A stretch of 64,000 nucleotides of DNA, taken from assembly GCF_932294415.1 (NCBI RefSeq), contig NC_065539.1, positions 52,285,501-52,349,500 on the forward strand. The letters are read 5' to 3'. Shown piece by piece: positions 1-10,600 of this stretch (within the stretch, counting starts at the first letter, position 1; each line of letters begins with the position of its first letter). This DNA is from Quercus robur (taxonomy: Eukaryota; Streptophyta; Magnoliopsida; Fagales; Fagaceae). A program made the position numbers and the translations under genes. The notes below the pieces were generated by a model, which had not been told where the DNA came from, made no database searches, and saw only the letters and a program-made list of their open reading frames with translations.

Positions 1-1195
1 TAGGGTCTCAAGCATGGCTATTAATTATGTACTGTACCAGCCGGAATATGTCTGACCGGTTACCAAACCAGTGTGCATAAACCCCATGAAATGTAATGCT
101 ATAAATTTCAGGCTGTTAGTGTCTTCCTCTTCCAGCCATTGCAGATAATTTTGGATCTTTGGGCCAGTTCCTACCTTTCCGACCGATTTTAAAACTGGAC
201 AATTGTTTTATTTTATTTTTTATTTTTAAATTTCTCGTAATCTCAGTGGCCATGGAGGACATGGGCTGAAGGTAGGCTTTGGCAACCTGCTTCATGATCA
301 GTTGTACATTGAGCTCTTGTACTTAGCTTTGGTGGTGGAGGCGGCATTCAGAAAATACCCATCGTTTCTAACACTTAATTAGCCTTAAGGTCTCTATTAT
401 TGGAAACACGGTTCTATTAGAATAATAATACAAAAAAAACAAGGCCCATCAAAATCAATTTGCAAAATAGGCTTCACATGCAATTAGATTCATATGCAAT
501 CAAGATTTTTTTTCATCTTCCACAGTTCCACTGCCCAAATATGTAAACTGCAAACTGAAACAACACTTTCAATGAAATAACCTCTACCCAAGAAGAAAGA
601 CTAAGATTGAAGAAGATTTCAAATCAAAGCAGCGAGGGAGGAGTGATATCAATTTAGCCCATTTGGAAGTGCTTTGTGATTGAGAGAGAGAGGAGAGAAG
701 TGTGAGATATACAACAAATGGCTTTCATGTTTATCTCTTGGTCCTTATTTTCTTCTTTTTGCTGTCAGGTGTCTAGCGCCACCCCCCCCCCCCCCTTTCT
801 CTCTCTTCATTTAGCTATTTTGAGATCAGTCCTGAAGTTCTTTAAAATTATAGAAAGCTTTTTGGTTAGATACACCAATGCTGACTGGTACTGAAATATT
901 TTTTCTCTTGATTTAACCGAAATAGCCTTGTGCATGGTATTTATAACTTTTGTCTTGAGTATTTTGCCTAAATATTAAATCAAGGAATCCATTTTATGAT
1001 AATTCTAAAAAACTTGCTCTCTTCTTTTATGCCTTTAGTGGGCCTGTGTGTGTATATATCATTATGTTTTACTGCCGAGTTAAAGTTCTGGTGTGAGAGA
1101 GGAATTCCCGTTTGGTGGGTTTTGAGATCCATATGATTTCTGCTTGTGTATGTGGAATGCAATACTTACCATCTCAGTGTCTTCTGCCTGGTTAG
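1..1195. other. No supported coding sequence (upstream of or intron within IDM1-like gene)
   Basis: I see no exon that continues the acetyltransferase reading frame upstream of 1196. The stretch is AT-rich, with a GA-rich patch near 685-705 and a C homopolymer near 783-796. It could be a long intron of the IDM1-like gene, or the 3' flank of another gene followed by a truncated copy. No sequence in it can be read as the PHD finger or the first half of the GNAT domain. Confidence 0.5.
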
Positions 1196-3043
1196 GTTCC
1201 ATGGGACTAAGTTAGCAGAGATGCCATTTATTGGAACTCGCCACATATATAGGCGTCAAGGGATGTGCCGTCGGCTTTTTGGCGCTATTGAATCAGTAAG
1301 CTACAAGAACTACTATTTCATTGGGGATTTCACTAGCATGGAATAGAGATTCAAAATTTTGCATCTCTTTATTTATTTATTTTTTAATGTGCTTGCTTTT
1401 CGTTTATGTCATTTACTTCATCCTGCTTTTGTCCTATTTGAAGGCTCTGTGCTCTCTCAAGGTTGAGAAACTGATTATTCCTGCAATTGCTGAACTCATG
1501 CATACATGGACTATGGTTTTTGGCTTCACTCCTCTTGAGGAATCTCTCAGGAAAGAAATGAGATCGATGAATATGTTGGTATTCCCTGGTACAGATATGT
1601 TACAGAAGCTGCTACTTGAGCAAGATAACATGGAGGGGAACATGACAGGCAGCACAGGTACTGGTTGTGGTGTTTGTTTTCTATCTCTTTGCTATATAGT
1701 TATGGTGTGTCGGTTAAGTTTTTATATATATACATTTCTTTCCTATAGGCGCAAAGCAGATGGAGTGCAAAATCAAGCTTTCTACTAAGCCTGAGGCGGA
1801 AAATAAATCTGATGTGGATTCCTTAGCTGGGCATGATTCTAATGGGTGTAACAGCAATGGTTCGGATCTTGCTAAGGAGATAGCTGATGAAGTTGCAGCT
1901 GCAGATGATAAATCTGATAAGGACTCCTCTGTTGGGCATGATCCTCATGCGTGTGATGATACTGGTTTGCATGATGCTAATGAGTTAACTGATGAAGTTG
2001 TGGCTACAGATAATAAATGTGATATGAATTCCTCAGCAGATCTACATGGATATGGTGATGCTGGTCTGCAAGGTGGTGATGAACTAATGAATGAAGCTGC
2101 AGATGCTGACAATAAATCTGATATGGATTCATCAGCTGGGCGTGACCCTCAGGGGTGTGATAATTCTGGTTTGCGTGGTGCTAATGATTCTGTGGATGAT
2201 AAATCTGGGATGGATTCTGCATCTGGGCATGATTCTCAAGGAGGTGATGATGCTGGTTTGCCCAGTGCCAATGAGACAGCTGATAATTTTGAAACTGCAG
2301 ATTCGAGTTCTTTAGATGCTCTTAAACTTAAGATTCCAGCTTTGACCGAGCAGACTGTGTGTTCTGGCTCTCTTTCTGGAGACAAGTTAGCAGAGTCTGT
2401 TTCTAAGAAGAAACCTGACCCTCCCCCTAGTGTGAGCTGTGATGCAATAGAGATGGGAAATAAACCATTGTTGGATTTTCCTGTCAAAGATAATATGCAG
2501 TCTTCTGTCCAATGTCCGCTTGTGCCCTTAAATGATACTCTGGTGATGAGTAGTTCATTAGATGCTTCTGATGAAGTTAAAATTCCTGTTTCAGTTGAGG
2601 GGACTGCATGTTCTGACTCTCATGCGGAGGACAAGTTAGCTCAGTTGGCATCTGGCAGGAAATGTATGTCATCATCTGATATTAGTCATGATGTACTTGA
2701 GCTGGAAAACAAACCAGCAATGGATTTTCCTGTTGAAGATCATGCCCAGTCTCTGGAAGTGAGTGATATGGATGGGGTACATGAAGTAAATGACATTGAC
2801 TGTCTTGAGCCTGTTCCTTCTTCAGGAGAAATTTTTGCAGAGAACACCACCAAGGAGATCAATGAAAAGCAAGATGTCTCTGATTCTACACAAAATGGTT
2901 CTGGTGAGTGTTCCTTGCAATTTAAATATGATTCAAATATTCAAATTGTGTGTGAGACAGAGGGCACATTACATGCATCTGATTCTGATGACAAGTCTGA
3001 GACTGCTGCACGTGAAAGAAAGACTGAATCCAGTTCTGTTTGA
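1196..3043 (+). CDS. IDM1-like PHD/GNAT histone acetyltransferase, 3' part (last three coding exons)
   Basis: Exons read 1196-1295, 1444-1657 and 1749-3043 (stop TGA), all with GT-AG borders and compatible phases. The first two encode the C-terminal half of a GNAT fold: [20 protein letters not shown] carries the acetyl-CoA-binding R/Q-x-x-G loop, and [20 protein letters not shown] follows. This block is typical of the plant INCREASED DNA METHYLATION 1 (ROS4) family, nuclear PHD-finger acetyltransferases that help target active DNA demethylation. That role is family knowledge, not shown here. The last exon adds about 430 residues of acidic, Ser/Asp-rich, low-complexity tail built from internal repeats (see separate entries). 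No PHD finger or N-terminal exon lies in the window, so the gene is partial at the left edge, or a 5'-truncated copy. The visible part (about 535 codons) has no frameshift or stop. Confidence 0.8.
1805..2302 (+). repeat. Five degenerate 29-35-residue acidic tandem repeats in the IDM1-like tail
   Basis: Within the last exon, five in-frame units start with K(S/C)(D/G)xx(S/D)S and contain a (G/A)xDxxG...GL...(A/D)N(E/D) pattern. Unit lengths are 35, 35, 33, 29 and 34 codons. Each unit opens with motifs such as [20 protein letters not shown]. Every length difference is a multiple of three, so the frame is kept. Confidence 0.85.
2303..2755 (+). repeat. Two-copy ~70-residue duplication in the IDM1-like tail
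   Basis: A second, longer repeat follows the short ones. Copy 1 starts at 2303 ([12 protein letters not shown]) and copy 2 at 2549 ([13 protein letters not shown]). Both continue through a C-S-x-S...(D)KLA block to a conserved xNKPxxDFPVxD motif. The copies are clearly diverged but collinear and in frame. Confidence 0.75.
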
Positions 3044-4099
3044 AATCATTGCAGCATCAATACTGAGTACTCCACTCTACTAATTATATCTCTCAATGGG
3101 AGAATGCCTCATTTTTAGAAGATTTTAAGGCTCTGGAGCTAGTGTCTTATCTCCTGATTCAGATAGTGTGAATAAAATCTAATGAGTCCCAAGGGAAATT
3201 CATTTTGCCTCTGGCTTAATTTATGAGTGTAATGTTAAGGTTCTAGATTAACTTTTGTGCATGTCAAGATTAAAGTTTCTCTCAGAAGGTTTTGAAGTCT
3301 GCCTTTTGATTTGGGTGATGTAGTGTCATGTGCTCGTCAATGGTGAAGTTGCTGCTTTAGAGACAACACTCGGAAGTTGGAGGTGATCTTTGTAATGTTC
3401 TGGGCAGGTCACCTACCCATGCTTTTTCACGGTGTATATATCTGAATCTGCCGCGGACAAGTCGGGAGTTTCTCTTCAAGCCCTTTATCATTGTAGCGGT
3501 TTGCATTTTATCAAAGTCATTTCATCACATGAGATAGGTGGTTGTACATGATTTATTGTAGATCATCTCAACTACCTTTCCTAGTGCGCATAATACAGGT
3601 CAGCCACAACCTGCTTGCCCAAATTGATTTTGATAGGCTTCTTTATGAGAGCGATAAAATATGATGCTGTTTGATGGTACTTAAAAAATCTCTCTGAGTT
3701 CCTGAGCTGAGACGGAACTTGTTTTAGAAGTTCTATTTGGGACGAGTGTCATGATCTGAAATGAAAAAGGGTACTGCTACTGGAAAGTTCTTCAAGGCAC
3801 GTACGTAACAAGGATGGCCTAAGCAATGTTAAAAATATTCTTTAGATATGTAGATTTAGTGGACATTAATAATCATATTTCTTTGTATGACCTTTTCCTT
3901 TTCCTTTTCCTTTTCCTCTTCCTCCGAGCTCAGCAGATTTTGATTTGTTTGCTCTTGTTACTGTTATGTAATCAGGGCAACGTTTGATATTTATTAGGAT
4001 TTTATGCTATCTCAAACTCTGAGCATTTTGTGAATTAGAAGTTAATTGGATCTCCTTTGACTTGCCGAGACAAAAGCAGCTGTTGATTCTCAAAAGAAT

Positions 4100-4159
<60 letters not shown>

Positions 4160-5562
4160 CATAGAAAAGAAAACTTGGTCATGGGATCCACTACCAAGTT
4201 CAAGAGACGTGCAAGCATGCTTTGTCCAATAGCCTTACATTTCTATATTTTATGCTTGATGAAAATGGGTTGAGTCAATCATTGCAGCTTCTGGAACGAA
4301 GATAAAAGCAGGTCTATGTTATGGTCTTATGGATGCAACTTGGTTACTTCTCTAAGATGCAGAGAGAGGCAATGGGGATGTACACAGGTGTTATCCCTTA
4401 CCTTTGGGGTGTGGTATGTCACGTAAAGCGTACGTGGGGATTTCAAAGGCTTCGGGTGGTGGGAAACCCAGATGTTCCTAACAGGTTGCAAATTGGGGAC
4501 ATTGCTGTGACTGCTTCTAGGAAGTGAAGGAATGTCTTGCTCTGGCGTAGAAAGATTAAGATGTAACGTAAATTATTTGCGACTTTGGTGTGTACTTACG
4601 TGTTTGTCAAATTCCCAGTTGTTTTTATAGATGTAGCCCTTGATAGAAATTCATTTGGCTGTGTTCTTTCCTACAAGAATTCTTCTTATTTCTTCTTCTC
4701 TTTTCCCTATAGCTAAAATAATGAGTGATCATTTTCCATCACAGCTCAATTATCATCTCTATACTAAGTTTTGCATGCAAGTGAACAAAATCTTTAGAAG
4801 GCTGTTTTTTCAATCATCCTGAAAATAACCCAAGGCATATTTTTCAATCATCCTGAATTGATCGATGCTATATGATCTATATTCTATAGCACTTTGAGAT
4901 AAAGAGAGGAAACTGAACACGCCTTCCACCCAAATATCTTCGGTAAATTAAGCAAAAAAGTAGCACATAGTTGACCACGAGCCTCTTGGCCTTAGTGTAT
5001 TCCCAACTCTTCAAATATGGGGGAAGAGCTCGGGTTCCATCTCGGGACCTTGTATCCCTTACACTTCACTGTAGCATAATAAAACACTATGAAAATAAAT
5101 GTTATTTTTACCTATAATCAGTTGGTTACTATCTTCTTCCTATATTATATGAGAGTTTATAAATTATCATGCATAAATCTATCCAGCAATCTTCATAAAA
5201 TGTTGAAGATTAAGTGACAAATAAAAATATTAGTGTTGATAAATGGGTTTGGAGTACCTGATTTAATTCATTCACAACCACGAAATTCCCAACCCAACCA
5301 AAGGACTCAGATTTATTCATTCATGAATCGCAATAACAAGTGTTATTTGGTATTTTATGTATCCGCTACATGTATTATCTTCCCATATTTTGTGTATATT
5401 GTAGGTGGATAAAATTCACACAATGTGAGAGGGGTGTTACATGTAACAAATACACAATATACTTTTTCTATCCATCCTAATTTGAACTCACCCGCACATA
5501 ACTACAGGTAGAGAACAGAAATATCATGCGAGTTGGTAGTTACATATATCGAATACTTGTTA
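3044..5562. other. 3' flank of IDM1-like gene and intergenic DNA
   Basis: The first several hundred bases are probably 3' UTR. After that I see only AT-rich DNA, a CCTTTT-rich stretch near 3893-3920 and a long microsatellite. The short open frames here (for example 4321-4527) match nothing I recognise and are not called. Confidence 0.5.
4100..4159. repeat. Poly(A) followed by (TA)n microsatellite
   Basis: About 17 A residues run directly into about 21 TA dinucleotides. Confidence 0.95.
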
Positions 5563-6738
5563 GAGCATTAGCATTGAAGAATGCTAATGCCAAATCTAAG
5601 GACAATTTGGCATTTTAAGCCTTAAAACTGTTTGCATCAAAGAATGGTAAAGCCCACTATTGCAAATTTTTTTGCAATAGTGCTACAGTACAATTCTAAC
5701 TTAGTTAGAATTGTACTGTAGCAGTATTCTAAAAAATATATACATATTTTATTAAGCTTTGACTCCCACTCTCTCAAGTCTCAAGTGTCCTCGTCTCTCT
5801 CTCTTTCTCCCTCTCCCTTTCCTCTCTCTGATTGCTGTTTGCTCCGATGGGTTCGATGGGTTTGTTCCGATGTGGGTGTGGTTTGCTCCGATTGGTGTAT
5901 CATGGGTCAAGTGGTGGATCGGCATGGTGGGCCGTGGGTTATGGTTTATGGGTTTTGGATTTGGGTTGATCTGGGCGTTTTTTTGGGTATTTTCTGGGTT
6001 GATCATGTGGCGTCGACGTTTTCTGTGTATTTTCTGGGTTGATCGGTGTATCATGGGTCAAATCGGCGTTTTTCTGGGCGTTTCTAGGCGTTTTTCTGGA
6101 TATTTTTGGTGTATCATGGGTTTTTCTGGGCGTTTTTCTGGGTTGATCATCGGCGTTTTTCTGGGTATTTTCAATGGCCTGGGTTTCAAATTGGCAGCGT
6201 GGGTTTCTAATTGGTAGCTTGGGTTTGCTGATCGGTGGCTTAGGTGGTGGGTCTGGTGGCCGTTGTTGGCTCCAACTGGTTTATGTGTGGCTCGGTGTGT
6301 GTGGCCGTTGCTAATCGGTGTGTGTGGCTCTATTGATGGTTTGGTGGTTTGTGTTTATGTGTGTGGCTTTGTTGATGGTTTGTGTTTGTGTGTGTGTGTG
6401 GCTCCGTGTGTGTGGTGATGGGTTTGGATAGGTTGATCTGTGCATCATGGGTCTCTGTGTGTGTGTGGCTTTGTGTGTTGAACCAATGCCAGAGGTTAAG
6501 GGAGAAAGAGAGGAAAAAAAATGATTGTTGGGAAAGCCCAAGAAAATGTGATTCAATCACGCCTAGTCTGAAAAAAACGGTTAGAAATAAATAATAAAGA
6601 AAGATTAAAAAATAATATTTTAATAAAAATAGAGTTTTTGGATGTAGGAGGTATTATAAAATGGTATGATATAAGTAATAAAGTAGCTTTTTGAGATAGT
6701 AAAATAAAATAGGATAGCATTCTTTAATACTGATGCTC
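5563..6738. mobile_element. PIF/Harbinger-like non-autonomous element (~1.18 kb)
   Basis: The left end begins GAGCATTAGCATTGAAGAAT and the right end reads, reverse-complemented, GAGCATCAGTATTAAAGAAT. The termini match at 21 of 24 positions. The left flank is TTA (5560-5562) and the right flank TTG, an imperfect copy of the 3 bp TTA target duplication of PIF/Harbinger elements. The interior has no transposase; it is T/G-rich simple sequence with repeated TCTGGGCGTTTTTCTGG and TGTGTGTGGCT motifs. Open frames here come from this low-complexity DNA. Confidence 0.65.
5682..5722. repeat. Perfect 19 bp inverted repeat with 3 nt loop
   Basis: GCTACAGTACAATTCTAAC is followed by TTA and then its exact reverse complement. 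It lies just inside the left end of the Harbinger-like element and is probably a subterminal hairpin of it. Confidence 0.9.
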
Positions 6739-7601
6739 TTGAGAGTCCAAATCTTATATTTTTTACAACGTGCTGCAGTGTCGTTCTAAAATTTATTATT
6801 ATTATTTTATTCCATCGGTCCCATCCCATTTTTCCCTCATAATCAGTCTCTTCCCTCTCCTCTCTACTGCTCTGCCTCTTTCTCTTCCCTATCTTCTCAC
6901 CTCTCTCTACTGCTCTGGCACGCCACTGATCTTAGGCACTGTTTGAATCGGTCTGAAGCCACACAGCTGATCTAAAGCTACACTGCTGAACTGAAGCACC
7001 ACCGATCTCTGCCTCTCTTACCAGCCTGTTTTGATTTTAATCTAGTTGTGGTTTGTTCTTTTTCGGATTTTTTTTTTTTTTTTGGGTTGATCTAATATTT
7101 GTGGGTTGCGGTGGTTGTGGGCTGCAGTGTGCTGAGTTTGGTGGTTGTGGTTGTGGTGCTCGGTGGTGGTTTTTTTTTTATGAAAAGGGTTGGGGGGTGA
7201 CCAACGAGTAATCCTACTAGTGTGACCATAGTAACACCAATACCCCTTTGAAGCTGGATGAGAAACACTAGTAATCCTTGAGTTGAGATTTACTAAAAGA
7301 ATTGGGTTTTTGCTGTAGTTCTTAAAATCTAGGCCCATTTGACTATAAATTTTTACTATCGTTATTTAAATATTTAAATATTGTGAAAATAGGTATGGAC
7401 TAAAAAGTGTCGTGGAAATACAACGGTTGGTTAAACACTGATACCAAACACCCCTTAGTATTTCATCAACGGCAGACCGTTTATCCTCAATCCTTAAAAA
7501 AACACAAAATACAAGAGAAGACACACGACAGTTGAGTCCACCTTGTACGACATTTTATTTTATTTGACAAACACACAGAATACCAAGTGGCCACTCTGAA
7601 C
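6739..7601. other. Upstream region and 5' UTR of HISN5
   Basis: This stretch has pyrimidine-rich CT repeats (6850-6920), T/G-rich DNA (7060-7170), and then about 100 bp of probable 5' UTR before the ATG. I cannot place a TATA box with confidence. Confidence 0.4.
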
Positions 7602-10600
7602 ATGGAGCTAGCCGCAACTCATCGTCTTCTTCTTCTTCATCAAAACCCACTGCTCAAACCTAGGGTTAGGGTTTCTCACAGACCTTTCACTCTCACTTCA
7701 AACTCAATCTCAACAGTTCATCACCGCCAGCAACTGAGAATGAACATGTCGAAACCCATTTCATGCTCTGCTTCAGCTGGAGACAACGGCTCCACCACGA
7801 CCGCAACCACTTCTCCAATCGGCGCTGGTAAGGGAAAAAAAATCTGATCAGATTATATATATATATATATATATATATTTTTTGTATTGGTTTTGATTTT
7901 GAGGCTTAAATTGAGAAATTCTTATTTAGTGATTGTTCTGTCACAGTGGCTCGGATTGGAGAGGTGAAGAGGGTGACAAAAGAGACGAATGTGTCAGTGA
8001 AAATAAACTTGGACGGTACAGGTGTTGCTGAAAATAATACTGGGATTCCCTTCCTTGATCACATGTTGGATGTTAGTCTTTTTCAGCTTTTGTGATTATC
8101 ATTTCTTGATTCTTAGTTCTGTTTCTCAATTTGGGTTTTTAGCTGTTTTTATTATCAGGGTTGTAAATTTCCAAGTTCAGATTTTTGAAAACCTTAGTGA
8201 TAACATAATTCCCTCCATTTGTTTTAGCTAGATGTAAGACGTGTGTCATTTATTTGATTGTTTGTGGTTTACATAAGTTCTTTAAGACCGTCGATTTTTT
8301 TAAATGCTGCCAAACATGTCTTACATCCAGGACTGGATTTGAACGGGAAGGATACTTTCCAATGTTAGGTATAGTTATGCGCTAATGTTATACCTTAACT
8401 TCCTAATTAAATTCAACAATGTGGTTGTGTTGGCCAATAAGTGACATGCTTGAATTTAATTGTCGTTGAAAAATATGACACTATTTTTCATTGCTAAGGT
8501 ACCGTACCTAAGTTTTGCTCATATGGAAAATGGAGCAGATAACTTTATGATTATGTAGCTGGACTTCATTTTGTGGCAGTTAATGGATTCTAATATTGGG
8601 GGAAGGGCGGGTGGGTGGGTTTATTAAAGATTTATTCATTTGGTGTTGTGTTTTTATAGTGTAAGATTTTGAGTCTGATTTGCTGCTGTTTGTTAATTGT
8701 ATTTATTTGTTTTTATGTTAGCAACTTGCTTCGCATGGGCTGTTTGATGTGCATGTTAAGGCCACTGGTGATATCCACATTGACGACCATCACACAAATG
8801 AAGATGTTGCTCTTGCCATTGGAACGGTATTTGAAAAACGTTACATCATGTGTTTTTGTTATTCCTATGGCTTTTCTAGTGTGATGCTGAATTCCTAGCA
8901 GTCCTTCTCCTTTGTATGTATATATTTTAGTGGCATTTAAAGTAAACTATTTATGTATTTGGTGGGATTCAAGTAAGTTTTCACTGATTTGAGTCATTTA
9001 GCTAGTTTTACATCTAGCCTGATATCTCTTTGAATTAGTTTTGGTTATATATACTTATGCTTACTTGAGAATGTAACATATAACATGGTGGATTAATTTA
9101 ATTTAGGATACGTCCAAAGGCTATTGCTTCAACTGCTTCATATTTGGATCCACCTGTTGATATCTCTATGTATGTGTTATAATAAGTTAGTTTTGCTTGG
9201 CCTGCAGGCTTTTTTGCAGGCACTTGGTGATAGGAAAGGAATAAATCGGTTTGGTGACTTCTCAGCTCCTCTTGATGAAGCACTAATACATGTTGCACTG
9301 GTATGTTCAACTTTTGATTGTTTCATATGAAGTAAACATGTAATATGTTTTAGGTGTCAAAAGATTTACTGATGTTATGATTGATCTTTATGTTTGTCCT
9401 TGGGGGTTGAGCTTATAGTGCTGATTTCCAAGTAATGATTAAATTTTACACCAGATTATAGTATCAACTCTATCTCTAGTTTCCAGTGTCCTCTCTAACC
9501 ATGCTAATTTATTTATATTCTCTGGGAATCTAAAATAGTGGCTTATTTTGAGGACATTGTTTTTCAGGATTTATCTGGCCGACCGTATTTAGGTTATGAT
9601 TTGCAAATACCTACTCAGAGAGTTGGAACATATGACACTCAGGTAGAACTCCTATTTTTTTACTCCTTCAATTAAGAAATTTGATGTCACCAATTGTTAT
9701 TCATCTCTAGCACAGTGGTGGAACTTCCTACTGAGATATTGACATAATGTGACAAGTTTGCACCTTTGGAAATTCTGCAATCTTATATAGTTTAGCTATT
9801 GCGTGAATTTTATTTGTAGTTGGTGGAGCACTTTTTCCAATCACTGGTGAATACTTCTGGCATGACACTCCACATCCGGCAGGTAATGATACTGGGAGCT
9901 TCTTAACCCTGTCATGGTTGATATAAATCTACTGGTTTTTTTTTCCAACATAGTTTACCAAAATAATGCCATCTTCATGCTCTTTGTATTGGGGTCAACT
10001 GTGTATACTTCCAATTATTTTTTATGCAATTGAATATGAAAATAGTTTTTTTTTGGGGAGGATTTTCATGCACTTTCTTTAAATTCCTATATTCTATGAT
10101 TTTCTTAGTTGTGTCCGTGATTTCTATTTAGAATAAACTGAAATTGTTTTTTTTTTTTTTTTCAAAAACCTTTTTAAAAAGAAAAAGAAAAATTCAGAAG
10201 TAACATATTATTAAAAAATAGAGAAGGGCAAAGCCCAAGTGCATAGGAAGTATGAAACGACACTCCACCCAGAAAAATAATTAAATAAATGGCAAAAAGA
10301 TAAAAATCAAATGAAAAAAAATTAACTCCTAAATTACAGAACATCTAAAATTTCTAAAGAAATTAGCAACATTTATAGTTTTCACTCAAGAGTTAAGTTT
10401 CTAATAGAATATTTTGATTTTGGTTGAGAACCAGCTTGCTGGAAGAAACTCTCACCACATAATTGAAGCAACCTTCAAAGCTTTTGCAAGAGCTCTTCGG
10501 CAAGCAACAGAATCTGACCCTCGCCGTGGTGGGACTGTTCCAAGGTTTTTTATTTTCCTGTTTAATTTAAATTTACATCACAATTGCCATTGGTTTTTGG

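Noticed and set aside
5759..6217. 152-codon open frame rich in Trp, Phe and Gly
   Set aside because: It lies inside the Harbinger-like element in T/G simple repeats, and its peptide is only a translation of that repeat.
6311..6560. Two His/Thr-rich minus-strand open frames
   Set aside because: Reverse reading of (TGTGTGTGGCT)-type repeats, with no gene structure.
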